Shown here: positions 51,204 to 59,605 of the stretch, piece after piece
How the letters are laid out: each line of letters opens with the position of its first letter
Position numbering within the stretch: position 1 is the stretch's first letter
Source of the DNA: PCRC01 sp017848435
GTDB lineage: Bacteria; Pseudomonadota; Gammaproteobacteria; Burkholderiales; Burkholderiaceae_C
Assembly: GCA_965284315.1 (NCBI GenBank)
Contig: OZ260072.1
Coordinates: 1,984,001 to 2,048,000, forward strand
DNA: 64,000 nucleotides
Direction: 5' to 3'
Program-made: the position numbers and the translations under genes
Notes under the pieces: generated by a model
What the model was told of the DNA's origin: nothing
Seen by the model: the letters and a program-made list of their open reading frames with translations, nothing else
Database searches by the model: none

Positions 51204-51219
51204 TGGCATAGATTTTGCC
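51204..51219 (+). promoter_or_regulatory. Sigma-54 promoter of the PQQ alcohol dehydrogenase gene
   Basis: TGGCATAGATTTTGCC matches TGGCAYRNNNNTTGCW at all defined positions but the last. Transcription would start near 51230, about 88 bp before the ATG at 51318; the ribosome site is AAAGGAGAT. Confidence 0.82.
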
Positions 51220-51317
51220 CTTTAGAGTTGGCTCGTCGTCGACTGCGTATACGCCAGAGACGGAGTTACAGGCCATTCTTGGATGGTCCCACAATCACTA
51301 AAAGGAGATAAAAAACC

Positions 51318-53045
51318 ATGCGGAAACTACTTCTCTCAGCCTTGGTTCTGGCGGCGGTCAGCAGCCTGACCGCCCAGGCCGCTGTCACCGACAGCATGAT
51401 CGAGCAGGAGGCGAAAACGGGCAAAGAAGTTCTTTCTTACGGCCTGGGTACTCGCGGTCAGCGGTTCTCGCCACTGACGCAGATCAATACCAAGTCGATC
51501 AAGACGCTGGCACCGGCGTGGAGCTTCTCCTTCGGTGGGGAAAAGCAGCGTGGCCAGGAATCCCAGCCGCTGATCAACAACGGCAAGATGTTCGTCACTG
51601 CGTCCTACTCGCGCATCTTCGCGATCGATACCAAGACGGGCAAGAAACTCTGGAAGTATGAGCACCGCCTGCCAGAAGGCATCATGCCGTGCTGCGACGT
51701 GGTGAACCGTGGTGCCGCCCTGTATGACAACCTCGTCATCTTCGGCACGCTGGACGCCCAACTGGTTGCGCTCGACCAGACCACCGGCAAGGTTGTCTGG
51801 AAAGAAAAGATTGACGACTTCGCTGCTGGTTACAGCTACACCGCCGCACCGCTGATCGCCAAGGGCCTGGTCCTGACCGGCGTTTCCGGCGGCGAATTCG
51901 GCGTGGTGGGCCGTGTTGAGGCACGTGACGCCAAGACTGGCAAGATGGTCTGGACCCGTCCGACCGTTGAAGGCCACATGGGTACGCTCAACGGTAAGGA
52001 CAACGGCATCACCGGTACCACCAACGCCACCTGGCCTGGTGAACTGTGGAAGACCGGTGGCGCTGCCACCTGGCTCGGCGGCACTTACGATCCTGAAACT
52101 GGCTTGGCTTACTTCGGTACCGGTAACCCCGGCCCCTGGAACAGCCACCTGCGCAAGGGTGACAACCTGTACTCCTGCTCCACGGTTGCTGTGGATGTTG
52201 CCACTGGCAAGATCGTCTGGCACTACCAGAACACCCCCAACGACGGTTGGGACTTCGACGGTGTGAACGAGTTCGTGACTTTCGACATGGACGGCAAGCG
52301 CGTCGGCGGCAAGGCCGACCGCAACGGCTTCTTCTATGTCAATGACGCGAAGACCGGCAAGCTGATCAACGCCTTCCCGTTCGTCAAGAAAGTGACCTGG
52401 GCCACCGGCATCGATTTGAAGAGCGGCCGTCCAAACTACGTTCCTGAAAACCGTCCTGGCGATCCAACCGCTGGCGCTGACGGCAAGAAGGGCGCAACCG
52501 TGTTCTCTGCGCCGTCCTTCCTGGGCGGCAAGAACCAGATGCCCATGGCCTACAGCCCGAAAACTGGCATGTTCTACGTTCCTTCCAACGAATGGGGCAT
52601 GGACATCTGGAACGAGCCTGTGAGCTACAAGAAGGGCGCGGCCTACCTGGGCGCTGGCTTCACCATCAAGACCATCAACGACGACTACATCGGCGCATTG
52701 CGCGCTATCGACCCCAAGACGGGCAAGATCGCATGGGAAGTCAAGAACGGCGCGCCTCTGTGGGGTGGTGTCATGACGACCGCGGGGGACCTGGTGTTCT
52801 GGGGCACGCCAGAGGGTTACCTGAAGGCAGCTGACGCCAAGACCGGCAAGGTCGTGTGGCAGTTCCAGACGGGTTCCGGCATTGTGGCGCCACCTGTCAC
52901 CTGGCAGGAAGGCGACACGCAGTACCTGGCCGTGGTGTCCGGTTGGGGTGGCGCGGTCCCACTGTGGGGTGGTGACGTTGCAAGCAAGGTGAACTACCTC
53001 GAGCAGGGTGGCTCGGTGTGGGTGTTCAAGCTCGCTGGCAAGTAA
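51318..53045 (+). CDS. PQQ-dependent methanol/ethanol-type alcohol dehydrogenase with lanthanide signature (XoxF/PedH/ExaF-like)
   Basis: Periplasmic quinoprotein oxidising primary alcohols to aldehydes. The 575-residue protein has a signal peptide (to about residue 21), the eight-bladed propeller W-motifs, the vicinal disulfide Cys125-Cys126 in GIMPCCDVV, metal ligands Glu193 (SGGEFG) and Asn270 (GTGNPGPW), and the catalytic Asp312 in WDFDG. Asp314, two residues later, is the extra ligand typical of lanthanide-dependent members; calcium MxaF enzymes have Ala there. Overall segments (TLDAQLVALD, NATWPGELWKTGGAATWLGG) are closer to PedH/ExaA-like enzymes than to classical XoxF5. It has its own sigma-54 promoter and a strong terminator. 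Confidence 0.93.
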   Translation: MRKLLLSALVLAAVSSLTAQAAVTDSMIEQEAKTGKEVLSYGLGTRGQRFSPLTQINTKSIKTLAPAWSFSFGGEKQRGQESQPLINNGKMFVTASYSRIFAIDTKTGKKLWKYEHRLPEGIMPCCDVVNRGAALYDNLVIFGTLDAQLVALDQTTGKVVWKEKIDDFAAGYSYTAAPLIAKGLVLTGVSGGEFGVVGRVEARDAKTGKMVWTRPTVEGHMGTLNGKDNGITGTTNATWPGELWKTGGAATWLGGTYDPETGLAYFGTGNPGPWNSHLRKGDNLYSCSTVAVDVATGKIVWHYQNTPNDGWDFDGVNEFVTFDMDGKRVGGKADRNGFFYVNDAKTGKLINAFPFVKKVTWATGIDLKSGRPNYVPENRPGDPTAGADGKKGATVFSAPSFLGGKNQMPMAYSPKTGMFYVPSNEWGMDIWNEPVSYKKGAAYLGAGFTIKTINDDYIGALRAIDPKTGKIAWEVKNGAPLWGGVMTTAGDLVFWGTPEGYLKAADAKTGKVVWQFQTGSGIVAPPVTWQEGDTQYLAVVSGWGGAVPLWGGDVASKVNYLEQGGSVWVFKLAGK

Positions 53046-53055
53046 TTTGCTGACT

Positions 53056-53094
53056 AAAGGGGGGATGCCGGTAGCGGCATCCCCCCTTTTTTTT
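53056..53094 (+). terminator. Rho-independent terminator of the alcohol dehydrogenase gene
   Basis: Perfect 15-bp stem (AAAGGGGGGATGCCG / CGGCATCCCCCCTTT), loop GTAG, followed by five more T. It lies 10 bp after the stop codon. Confidence 0.93.
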
Positions 53095-53152
53095 GAAAAC
53101 TGTTGACTGTGAAATCTTCCAATCCGCGCAAGCGGCCTAACCTGAAAAAATC

Positions 53153-53491
53153 ATGAGTTGCAACAAAAGAATACTGGGTGCCGTGCTGGTGTGCCTGTCC
53201 ATCACCGCCTGTGCGGGCGAGGCCAAAGTCGCCAAGGACAACCCCGCCGCCAAGGAGTTGGCCAACAAGAACGGGTGCATGTCGTGTCACGACATCGGCA
53301 CCAAGATCATCGGCCCTTCCTTTGTGCAGATCGCCGAAAAATACAAGGGCCAGGCCGATGCTTCCGCTGTGCTGGTGAAGAAGGTCAAAGAGGGTGGAAA
53401 AGGTGTGTGGGGCCGTATTCCCATGCCTGCCAACGAGAACGTGCCGGAAAAAGACCTGTCCACGATGGTCGGCTGGATTCTTGCGCAGTAG
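53153..53491 (+). CDS. Small class I cytochrome c, probable lipoprotein
   Basis: A 112-residue mono-heme cytochrome with heme motif CMSCH (near residue 42), IGPSFVQIAEKYKGQ and the axial Met segment WGRIPMPAN, as in cytochromes c-551/c8. The N-terminus ends in SITAC, a plausible lipobox, so it may be membrane-anchored. It lies after the terminator of the alcohol dehydrogenase gene and is the last gene of the accessory region. It may carry electrons from the quinoprotein or PedF to a terminal oxidase. Confidence 0.9.
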   Translation: MSCNKRILGAVLVCLSITACAGEAKVAKDNPAAKELANKNGCMSCHDIGTKIIGPSFVQIAEKYKGQADASAVLVKKVKEGGKGVWGRIPMPANENVPEKDLSTMVGWILAQ

Positions 53492-53712
53492 TTGTTAGGC
53501 GGCGAGGCAGCCTCCTTGCAGGCTGAAAGCGGGGGAAGCGCCGCGGTGCCCGCCTTGGCGCTCCTGGTGCCGCGGCCCAGGGCGCGTAAGTGCCCCTTGG
53601 CGCTTTGCTCAGTCTCTTCGCGTACCGAGCCTTTCGCCCTGCACTTACAATCAAGTCAAGCAGGATGGGCGCCCTAAGGCGTTGATTTACAGGCCCTCTT
53701 TTTTGCTGTCCA

Positions 53713-53759
53713 GGTGACGAACCACGGTGTCATGGGTTCAATGCTTGCCAGTCGGACCA
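53713..53759 (+). pseudogene. Decayed 3' fragment of tRNA-Arg(ACG)
   Basis: Ungapped alignment with bases 30255-30301 of the intact tRNA-Arg gene gives 38 identities in 47 positions, covering anticodon loop (TGACGAA), variable loop, T-arm and acceptor with CCA, and continues into AAAT beyond it. No 5' half is present. The rest of the gap 53492-53844 holds the hairpin below and nothing else recognised. Confidence 0.85.
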
Positions 53760-53767
53760 AAATTGAG

Positions 53768-53803
53768 AAGGGTTAGCCGTCTATGACAGCTAACCCTTTT
53801 TTC
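53768..53803 (+). terminator. Rho-independent terminator after the tRNA-Arg fragment
   Basis: 10-bp stem (AAGGGTTAGC / GCTAACCCTT) followed by TTTT. A terminator at the same place after the intact tRNA-Arg suggests that both were once ends of tRNA operons. Confidence 0.8.
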
Positions 53804-53844
53804 ATTTTTCACACGCAGCAGCGTGTATTGAGAGCCGACGCACG

Positions 53845-54417
53845 ATGAGCAAGGCGTTCACCAAAGAAACCGACAGCGACGACGATGGAGACGCTGACCT
53901 TGGGTTGCCTGCCTTGCCTGCCGGTGGCAAGAATTACATCACTCCACAGGGCTACGCAAGCCTGCGTGCCGAACTGCTCAGTCTGATGGACGACGAGAGG
54001 CCCAAGGTGGTGGAAGCGGTGCATTGGGCAGCGAAGAACGGTGACCGCTCGGAGAATGGTGACTACATCTACGGTAAAAAACGCCTCCGCGAAATCGACC
54101 GGCGCATTCGCTTCCTGAGCAAGCGGCTTGAAATTGCCGAAATCACCGACCCGACGCTGCACCATGGCCGCGATCAGGTATTTTTCGGCGCATCCGTCAC
54201 GTATGCCGACGAGGCTGGCCTGTCGCGCACGGTACGGATTGTGGGCATTGACGAGGCCGAAAGCATGCAGGGCGATGTCAGCTGGGTATCGCCCGTGGCA
54301 CGCGCGCTGCTGAAGGCCCGCGAGGGCGATGTGGTGAAACTGGTGACCCCGAGCGGCACACACGAGATCGAGGTGCTACAGGTGAGTTACCCTGCACCTG
54401 TAGTAGCCAACGGCTAA
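53845..54417 (+). CDS. greB: Transcript cleavage factor GreB
   Basis: Rescues backtracked RNA polymerase by stimulating transcript cleavage. The 190-residue protein has an extra acidic N-terminus (TDSDDDGDAD), the GreA/B coiled coil with the acidic tip (GDRSENGDYIYGKKRLREID, near residues 66-85), and the C-terminal domain with ISWVSPVARAL-type pattern (GDVSWVSPVARALL). It is convergent with spoT, which is the usual betaproteobacterial arrangement. Confidence 0.95.
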   Translation: MSKAFTKETDSDDDGDADLGLPALPAGGKNYITPQGYASLRAELLSLMDDERPKVVEAVHWAAKNGDRSENGDYIYGKKRLREIDRRIRFLSKRLEIAEITDPTLHHGRDQVFFGASVTYADEAGLSRTVRIVGIDEAESMQGDVSWVSPVARALLKAREGDVVKLVTPSGTHEIEVLQVSYPAPVVANG

Positions 54418-54431
54418 GGCAAGGTGCGGGG

Positions 54432-56678
54432 TCAGCGGCTGGGCTGTGCCCGCTGCGCTCGCAACACCGAGCCAGTGCGCCTGAGGCTGCGCAGCACCGC
54501 GTCCAGGTGGGCGATGTCGCGCACCGCAACCACAAAACGCAGGTCAGCCGCTTCCTGGCCTTGCTCTTCGCCCATGTCCACGTGGGTGATGTCGGCCTCG
54601 GCCGACGCCAATGCCGCGGCCACGCGGGCCAATACCCCCTTGCCATTGGCCACCGTGATGACCAGGCCAGTTTCAAACAACCGGGTGGGTTCGTCTGACC
54701 ACTCGACGGTGATGAAGCGCTCGCTGTCCTTGTACTGCAGCCGTTTGCCGACCGCGCATTCGGCGGTGTGCACCACCAGGCCTTCGCCTCGCCCAAGGTA
54801 GCCGACGATGGCTTCGCCTGGGATGGGGCGGCAGCACTGCGCCAGTTGAATGGAGGCGTTTTCGCTGCCGTCCAGCACCAACGCGCCCTGCGACACGGTT
54901 TCGTGGGCGCTGTAGCGCTCGCGGGTGAGCAGCAAGGCGTCTGGCTTGGCGCCAGTCTCGGTCAACAGCGCCACCAGCCGTTTGGCAATCATGGTGGCGA
55001 TGCGTTTGCCCAGGCCAATGTCTGTCAGCAGCTCGGCGCGGGTGCGGTTGCCGCTGAAATGCAGCAACTTGTCCCACAGTGGCTGGTTGTTTTCATCGTC
55101 GTCAGGCAAGCGTTCGATGCCCTCGGACCGGATGGCCTGCATCAGCAGTTTTTCGCCCAGCTGCTGTGACTCGCTCTGCGCCATGGTTTTGAGGTAATGG
55201 CGGATCTTGGAGCGGGCACGTCCGGTGCGTACAAAGCCCAGCCAGGCCGGGTTGGGGCTGGCCACCGGGGAGGTCACGACCTCCACCACATCGCCGTTCT
55301 TGAGTTCGGTGCGCAATGGCATTTGCTCGCCATTGACCTTGGCGGCGATGGCACGATCGCCCACATCGCTGTGAATGGCGTAAGCGAAGTCCACCACCGT
55401 CGCGCCACGTGGCATGGCCATGATCTGGCTTTTGGGTGTGAAGACGTAGACCGCGTCGGGGAACAGGTCCACTTTGACGTGGTCCCAGAACTCGGCGGCG
55501 TCGTGGGTTTCGTGCTGGATGTCCAGCAGCGACTGCAGCCACTTGTTGCCCAGCCGGTCGGCATGGTCGGACGCGGCGTCGTTGGCCTTGTAGAGCCAGT
55601 GCGCGGCAACACCGGACTCGGCCACCATGTGCATTGGCTCGGTGCGCATCTGGAACTCGACGTTCACGCCCGATGGCCCCACCACGGTGGTGTGCAGCGA
55701 CTGGTAGCCGTTGACCTTGGCGATGGCGATGTGGTCTTTGAACTTGCCCGGCACAGGCTTGTACAACTGGTGCAGGATGCCCAGCGCGGTGTAGCAGTCA
55801 ATCACCGTGGGCACGATGATGCGAAAGCCATAGATGTCTGTCACTTCGGCAAAGCTCAGGTGCTTTTCGTCCATCTTGCGGTAGATGGAGTACAGCGTTT
55901 TTTCCCGTCCGTAAATGTGGACCGGAATGCCGTTGTTGAGGAACACGTTCTCCAGCTCCGACTGCACCTTCTGCATCAGGTCACGGCGGCGGCTGCGCGC
56001 TTTGGTCAGCGCTTTGGTCAGGATGGCGTAGCGCCAGGGGCGCAGGTGGCGCAGTGCCAGGTCCTGCAGTTCACGGTAGGTCTGGTTCAGGCCCAGCCGG
56101 TGGGCAATCGGGGCATAAATGTCCAGCGTTTCAGACGAGATGCGGGCCCATTTCTCTGGCGGCATGTCGCCCAGCGTGCGCATGTTGTGGGTGCGGTCGG
56201 CCAGTTTGATGAGGATCACCCGCACATCGCGCGCCATCGCCAGCAACATCTTGCGGAAGGATTCGGCCTGGCTCTCTTCGCGGGTGTTGAACTGCAGCTT
56301 GTCGAGCTTGGTCAGGCCATCGACCAGTTCGGCCACCGGGGCGCCAAAACGCTCGATCACTTCGGCCTTGCTGATGCCGCAGTCTTCGATCACGTCGTGC
56401 AGCAGTGCGGCCATCAGGGCCTGGGCGTCGAGCTTCCACTCAGCGCACTGTTGCGTGACCGAAATCGGGTGGGTGATGTAGGGCTCGCCGCTGTTGCGCA
56501 GCTGGCCGAGGTGGACTTCGTCGGCGAAACGGTAGGCCTGGCGCACCTGCTCGATGTCGACCGGGTCGAGGTAGTCGAGCTTGGCGGTGAGCGCGGCAAA
56601 ACTCGCGGCGGCGGCGTTGGCCGCGGCCGGATGGGGGAGCTGGGGTTTGGCGTGCGCCGTCCTCGTTGACACTTTCAT
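54432..56678 (-). CDS. spoT: Bifunctional (p)ppGpp synthetase/hydrolase
   Basis: RelA/SpoT-type alarmone enzyme. I start it at MKVSTRTAHAK (56678). The 748-residue protein has an active HD hydrolase domain (EPYITHPISV, ALLHDVIEDCG), a synthetase domain (YGREKTLYSIYRKM, DIYGFRIIV), a TGS domain (VYVFTPKSQIMAMPRGATVVDFAY), and a C-terminal ACT domain. Both catalytic halves look intact. It lies downstream of rpoZ and gmk, with a terminator before it. Confidence 0.96.
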   Translation of the reverse strand: MKVSTRTAHAKPQLPHPAAANAAAASFAALTAKLDYLDPVDIEQVRQAYRFADEVHLGQLRNSGEPYITHPISVTQQCAEWKLDAQALMAALLHDVIEDCGISKAEVIERFGAPVAELVDGLTKLDKLQFNTREESQAESFRKMLLAMARDVRVILIKLADRTHNMRTLGDMPPEKWARISSETLDIYAPIAHRLGLNQTYRELQDLALRHLRPWRYAILTKALTKARSRRRDLMQKVQSELENVFLNNGIPVHIYGREKTLYSIYRKMDEKHLSFAEVTDIYGFRIIVPTVIDCYTALGILHQLYKPVPGKFKDHIAIAKVNGYQSLHTTVVGPSGVNVEFQMRTEPMHMVAESGVAAHWLYKANDAASDHADRLGNKWLQSLLDIQHETHDAAEFWDHVKVDLFPDAVYVFTPKSQIMAMPRGATVVDFAYAIHSDVGDRAIAAKVNGEQMPLRTELKNGDVVEVVTSPVASPNPAWLGFVRTGRARSKIRHYLKTMAQSESQQLGEKLLMQAIRSEGIERLPDDDENNQPLWDKLLHFSGNRTRAELLTDIGLGKRIATMIAKRLVALLTETGAKPDALLLTRERYSAHETVSQGALVLDGSENASIQLAQCCRPIPGEAIVGYLGRGEGLVVHTAECAVGKRLQYKDSERFITVEWSDEPTRLFETGLVITVANGKGVLARVAAALASAEADITHVDMGEEQGQEAADLRFVVAVRDIAHLDAVLRSLRRTGSVLRAQRAQPSR

Positions 56679-56722
56679 GGGGCCACTGTAGCGCGTCCGG
56701 CCGACGCCGGCCGGCGACCATG

Positions 56723-56750
56723 AAAAAAGCACCGGCTCGCGGTGCTTTTT
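56723..56750 (-). terminator. Rho-independent terminator of rpoZ
   Basis: 10-bp stem (AAAAAGCACC / GGTGCTTTTT) with a 7-base loop and T-run on the minus strand. spoT lies beyond it and therefore needs read-through or its own promoter. Confidence 0.8.
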
Positions 56751-56769
56751 GGCGGGATGAACTGCGTGT

Positions 56770-56973
56770 TCAGCCGGGGACTTTTTTCAGCATTTCGAGA
56801 CCGATCTTGCCATCGGCGATTTCGCGCAGGGCGGTCACGCAAGGCTTGTTTTTGCTCTCGACTTTGGGGGCATGTCCCTGGCCCAGCATGCGGGCGCGGT
56901 AGGTCGCGGCGAGCACCAACTGAAAGCGGTTGGGGATTTTTTCCAGGCAGTCTTCAACGGTAATGCGGGCCAT
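56770..56973 (-). CDS. rpoZ: RNA polymerase omega subunit
   Basis: A 67-residue protein (ARITVEDCLEKIPNRFQLVLAAT, then KPCVTALREIADGKIGLEML), the full standard length. It helps assemble RNA polymerase and is a ppGpp contact site. I start it at MARITVEDC (56973); the frame extends ten codons upstream without support. It lies 26 bp downstream of gmk. Confidence 0.96.
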   Translation of the reverse strand: MARITVEDCLEKIPNRFQLVLAATYRARMLGQGHAPKVESKNKPCVTALREIADGKIGLEMLKKVPG

Positions 56974-56999
56974 GGGCTCTCCAGAAGGGGGCAACGGTG

Positions 57000-57620
57000 T
57001 CAAACAATATTGAGGGCGGCGAAAGTGGCGGCCCGGGCGCGGCGCTGGGCCGTGAATTTGAGCCGTTGCGCATGAACGATGGCTTTTAAATCGTTCAACG
57101 CAACTTCAAATAACTCGTTGATTATAACGAAGTCGAATTCCTGGGCCTGTGTCATCTCGGTGGCGGCGTTCTTCAGGCGCAGCTCGATTACTTCGGCGCT
57201 GTCTTCGCCACGGCGTTCCAGCCGGGCGCGCAGTTCCTCCCAGCTCGGTGGCAGGATGAACACCAGCACCGCGTTGGCAAACAGCCGCTTGATCTGCAAA
57301 GCGCCCTGGAAGTCGATTTCCAGCACCACGTCGCCACCAGCCGCTATGCGCGACTCGATGGCTTCACGCGAGGTGCCATAACGGCGCCCGTGCACATGGG
57401 CCCATTCGAGAAAACGGTTGTCCAGCACCATGTCGTCAAAAGCGGCGTCAGAGACGAAAAAATACTCGCGGCCATGCTGTTCCTGGCCACGTGGCTGGCG
57501 CGTGGTGTGCGAGACAGATGGCAGGATCAGCGCGTCCTGCGCCTTCAGCGCCTTGACGAGGCTGGACTTGCCGGCCCCACTGGGGGCGGCCACCACAAAC
57601 AGGTTTCCGGGGTAGTCCAT
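57000..57620 (-). CDS. gmk: Guanylate kinase
   Basis: Converts GMP to GDP. The 206-residue protein has the P-loop APSGAGKSSLVKAL, the GMP-binding SVSHTTRQPRGQEQHGREYFFV, and VLEIDFQGALQIK. Standard length. In order gmk-rpoZ-spoT on the minus strand, with yicC immediately upstream, 9 bp away. Confidence 0.97.
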   Translation of the reverse strand: MDYPGNLFVVAAPSGAGKSSLVKALKAQDALILPSVSHTTRQPRGQEQHGREYFFVSDAAFDDMVLDNRFLEWAHVHGRRYGTSREAIESRIAAGGDVVLEIDFQGALQIKRLFANAVLVFILPPSWEELRARLERRGEDSAEVIELRLKNAATEMTQAQEFDFVIINELFEVALNDLKAIVHAQRLKFTAQRRARAATFAALNIV

Positions 57621-57629
57621 ATCAGCAGC

Positions 57630-58526
57630 TCATTCGATGTTCTGGACTTGTTCACGCATCTGCTCGATCAGCACCTTCATGTCGACCGAGATGCGCGTCA
57701 GCTCCAGTGCGGCGGACTTGGATCCCAGCGTGTTGGCTTCGCGGTGCATTTCCTGGATCAGGAAGTCGAGCCGTTTGCCGAGCTCGCCGCCTTTGTTCAG
57801 CAGCCGCTCCACTTCGTCCAGATGGGCGCTGAGGCGGGTGATTTCTTCGGCCACGTCGATGCGGATGGCGAACGCCGTGGCCTCGGTCAGTGCGCGGTCT
57901 TGCGCGGCTTCGGCGCTGACGCCGCCACCGGCCAGCGCCAGCGTTTCCTGCCAGCGCTCCAGAAAGCGCGCGCGTTGCTGGGCCACCAGTTGCGGCACCA
58001 GCGGGCCGGCGCGGGCCGCCAGCTCGCGCAGCGCGGCGAGGCGGTCGCGCAGCATGGTGACCAGCTTGTCGCCTTCGCGGGCACGGGCGTCGAGCAGCGC
58101 GTCCAGCGCGGTCTGGGCCAGTTGGGCGAGGTGGACATCAAGGTCCTGGGGTGCGGGCTGGTCGCTGGCGGCAAGGCGCAGCACATCGGCCACGCTGAGG
58201 GGAACGGCGTGGGGCAACCAGGCCTTGACCGTGTCTTCGAGCGCGTTCAGGCGCTGCAGGGCGGCGGGTGGCGGGTCTTTGAGGTGGCTGCCCTGGGCCG
58301 AATCCAGTGAGGCCCGAACCTCTACCTTGCCGCGTTTGAGGCGGCTGGCAAGTTTCTCGCGCAGCGCTGGTTCGGCGTGGCGCAGCTCTTCCGGCAGGCG
58401 GAAAACAAGGTCCAGAAAACGGCTGTTGACCGAGCGGATTTCGAGGCCCAGCCGGGGCGCTGCAGCGCTGCTGGCGCTGGTGCTTTGCTGGACGCTGGCG
58501 TAGCCAGTCATGCTGTAAACTGACAT
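57630..58526 (-). CDS. yicC: YicC family endoribonuclease
   Basis: A 298-residue protein with the YicC signature at the N-terminus (YSMTGYASVQ, RSVNSRFLDLVFRLPEEL) and C-terminus (LDFLIQEMHREANTLGSKS). In E. coli YicC is an endoribonuclease acting on small RNAs. It heads the yicC-gmk-rpoZ run and is divergent from the protein kinase gene, with about 70 bp between starts. Confidence 0.94.
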   Translation of the reverse strand: MSVYSMTGYASVQQSTSASSAAAPRLGLEIRSVNSRFLDLVFRLPEELRHAEPALREKLASRLKRGKVEVRASLDSAQGSHLKDPPPAALQRLNALEDTVKAWLPHAVPLSVADVLRLAASDQPAPQDLDVHLAQLAQTALDALLDARAREGDKLVTMLRDRLAALRELAARAGPLVPQLVAQQRARFLERWQETLALAGGGVSAEAAQDRALTEATAFAIRIDVAEEITRLSAHLDEVERLLNKGGELGKRLDFLIQEMHREANTLGSKSAALELTRISVDMKVLIEQMREQVQNIE

Positions 58527-58597
58527 TGCGTTTTGTTCTTTCGGTGTGTTGGTGCGAGCTGGTTGACACGCGCCAAACCCACCCCCACTGCCAAATT

Positions 58598-59605
58598 ATG
58601 TCAAAGGTCAAACCTGCGTCCCTGGAGCCTGGCACCCGGATGGGCGGCTACAAGGTCGTCCGCAAGCTGTCGGCGGGTGGTTTTGGGGTGGTTTACCTGG
58701 CGCTGGACGCCGAAGGCCAGCAGGTGGCGATCAAGGAATACCTGCCGTCGTCGCTGGCGACCCGTGCACCCGGTGAATTGTTGCCACAGGTGGCGCCCGA
58801 CAAACTGTCGCTTTACCGGCTGGGTCTGAAAAGTTTCTTTGAAGAAGGCCGTGCACTGGCGCAGATTTCACACCCTTCGGTGGTGAGTGTGCTCAACTTC
58901 TTCCGCGAGAACGAGACCGTCTACATGGTGATGAACTACCTGGAGGGCGCCACGCTGCAGGACTTCATCATCACCGCACGCGAACAGAAAAACGCCAAGG
59001 TGTTCCGCGAGTCCACCATCCGCTCGCTGTTTGACGAGATCCTGCGCGGGCTGCGCATCGTGCACCAGCACAAGATGCTGCACCTGGACATCAAGCCCGC
59101 CAACATCTTCATCACCGACGACGACCGTGCGGTGATGATCGACTTTGGCGCCGCGCGCGAGGTGCTGAACAAGGAAGGCAACTTCATCCGCCCGATGTAC
59201 ACCCCGGGCTTTGCCCCGCCAGAGCTGTACCGGCGCGGCACCGCCATGGGCCCGTGGACCGACATCTATTCGATTGGCGCCTGCATGTACGCCTGCATGC
59301 AGGGCTACCCGCCCAACGACGCACCGCAGCGCCAGGAAAAAGACCGGCTGGCCACCGCGCTGGCGCGCCACCGGGGGGTGTACTCCGACAGCCTGCTGCA
59401 GGTGGTGGAATGGTGCATGGCGCTGGACCCGCTGGCGCGGCCGCAGTCGGTGTTTGCGCTGCAAAAAGAGCTTGGCCGCGAGACCGAGCGTGTCTACACC
59501 AAGCTCTCGATGGCCGAGAAGGTGCGCCTGCAGCTGGACAGCTTTGTCTCCGACACCCGCAAGACGGTGATGGGTGGCACCGTGATCGGGACGCGTAAAA
59601 AATGA
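58598..59605 (+). CDS. Eukaryotic-like Ser/Thr protein kinase
   Basis: A 335-residue cytoplasmic kinase. I start it at MSKVKPASLEPG. Kinase motifs are complete: Gly-loop SAGGFGVVYLA, VAIKEY Lys, catalytic loop LDIKPANIF, DFG in MIDFGAAR, and APE-like PPE. The C-terminal 60 residues lie beyond the kinase domain and no membrane helix or PASTA repeat is present. It overlaps the PP2C phosphatase gene by 4 bp; the pair probably acts on shared substrates, which are unknown. Confidence 0.93.
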   Translation: MSKVKPASLEPGTRMGGYKVVRKLSAGGFGVVYLALDAEGQQVAIKEYLPSSLATRAPGELLPQVAPDKLSLYRLGLKSFFEEGRALAQISHPSVVSVLNFFRENETVYMVMNYLEGATLQDFIITAREQKNAKVFRESTIRSLFDEILRGLRIVHQHKMLHLDIKPANIFITDDDRAVMIDFGAAREVLNKEGNFIRPMYTPGFAPPELYRRGTAMGPWTDIYSIGACMYACMQGYPPNDAPQRQEKDRLATALARHRGVYSDSLLQVVEWCMALDPLARPQSVFALQKELGRETERVYTKLSMAEKVRLQLDSFVSDTRKTVMGGTVIGTRKK

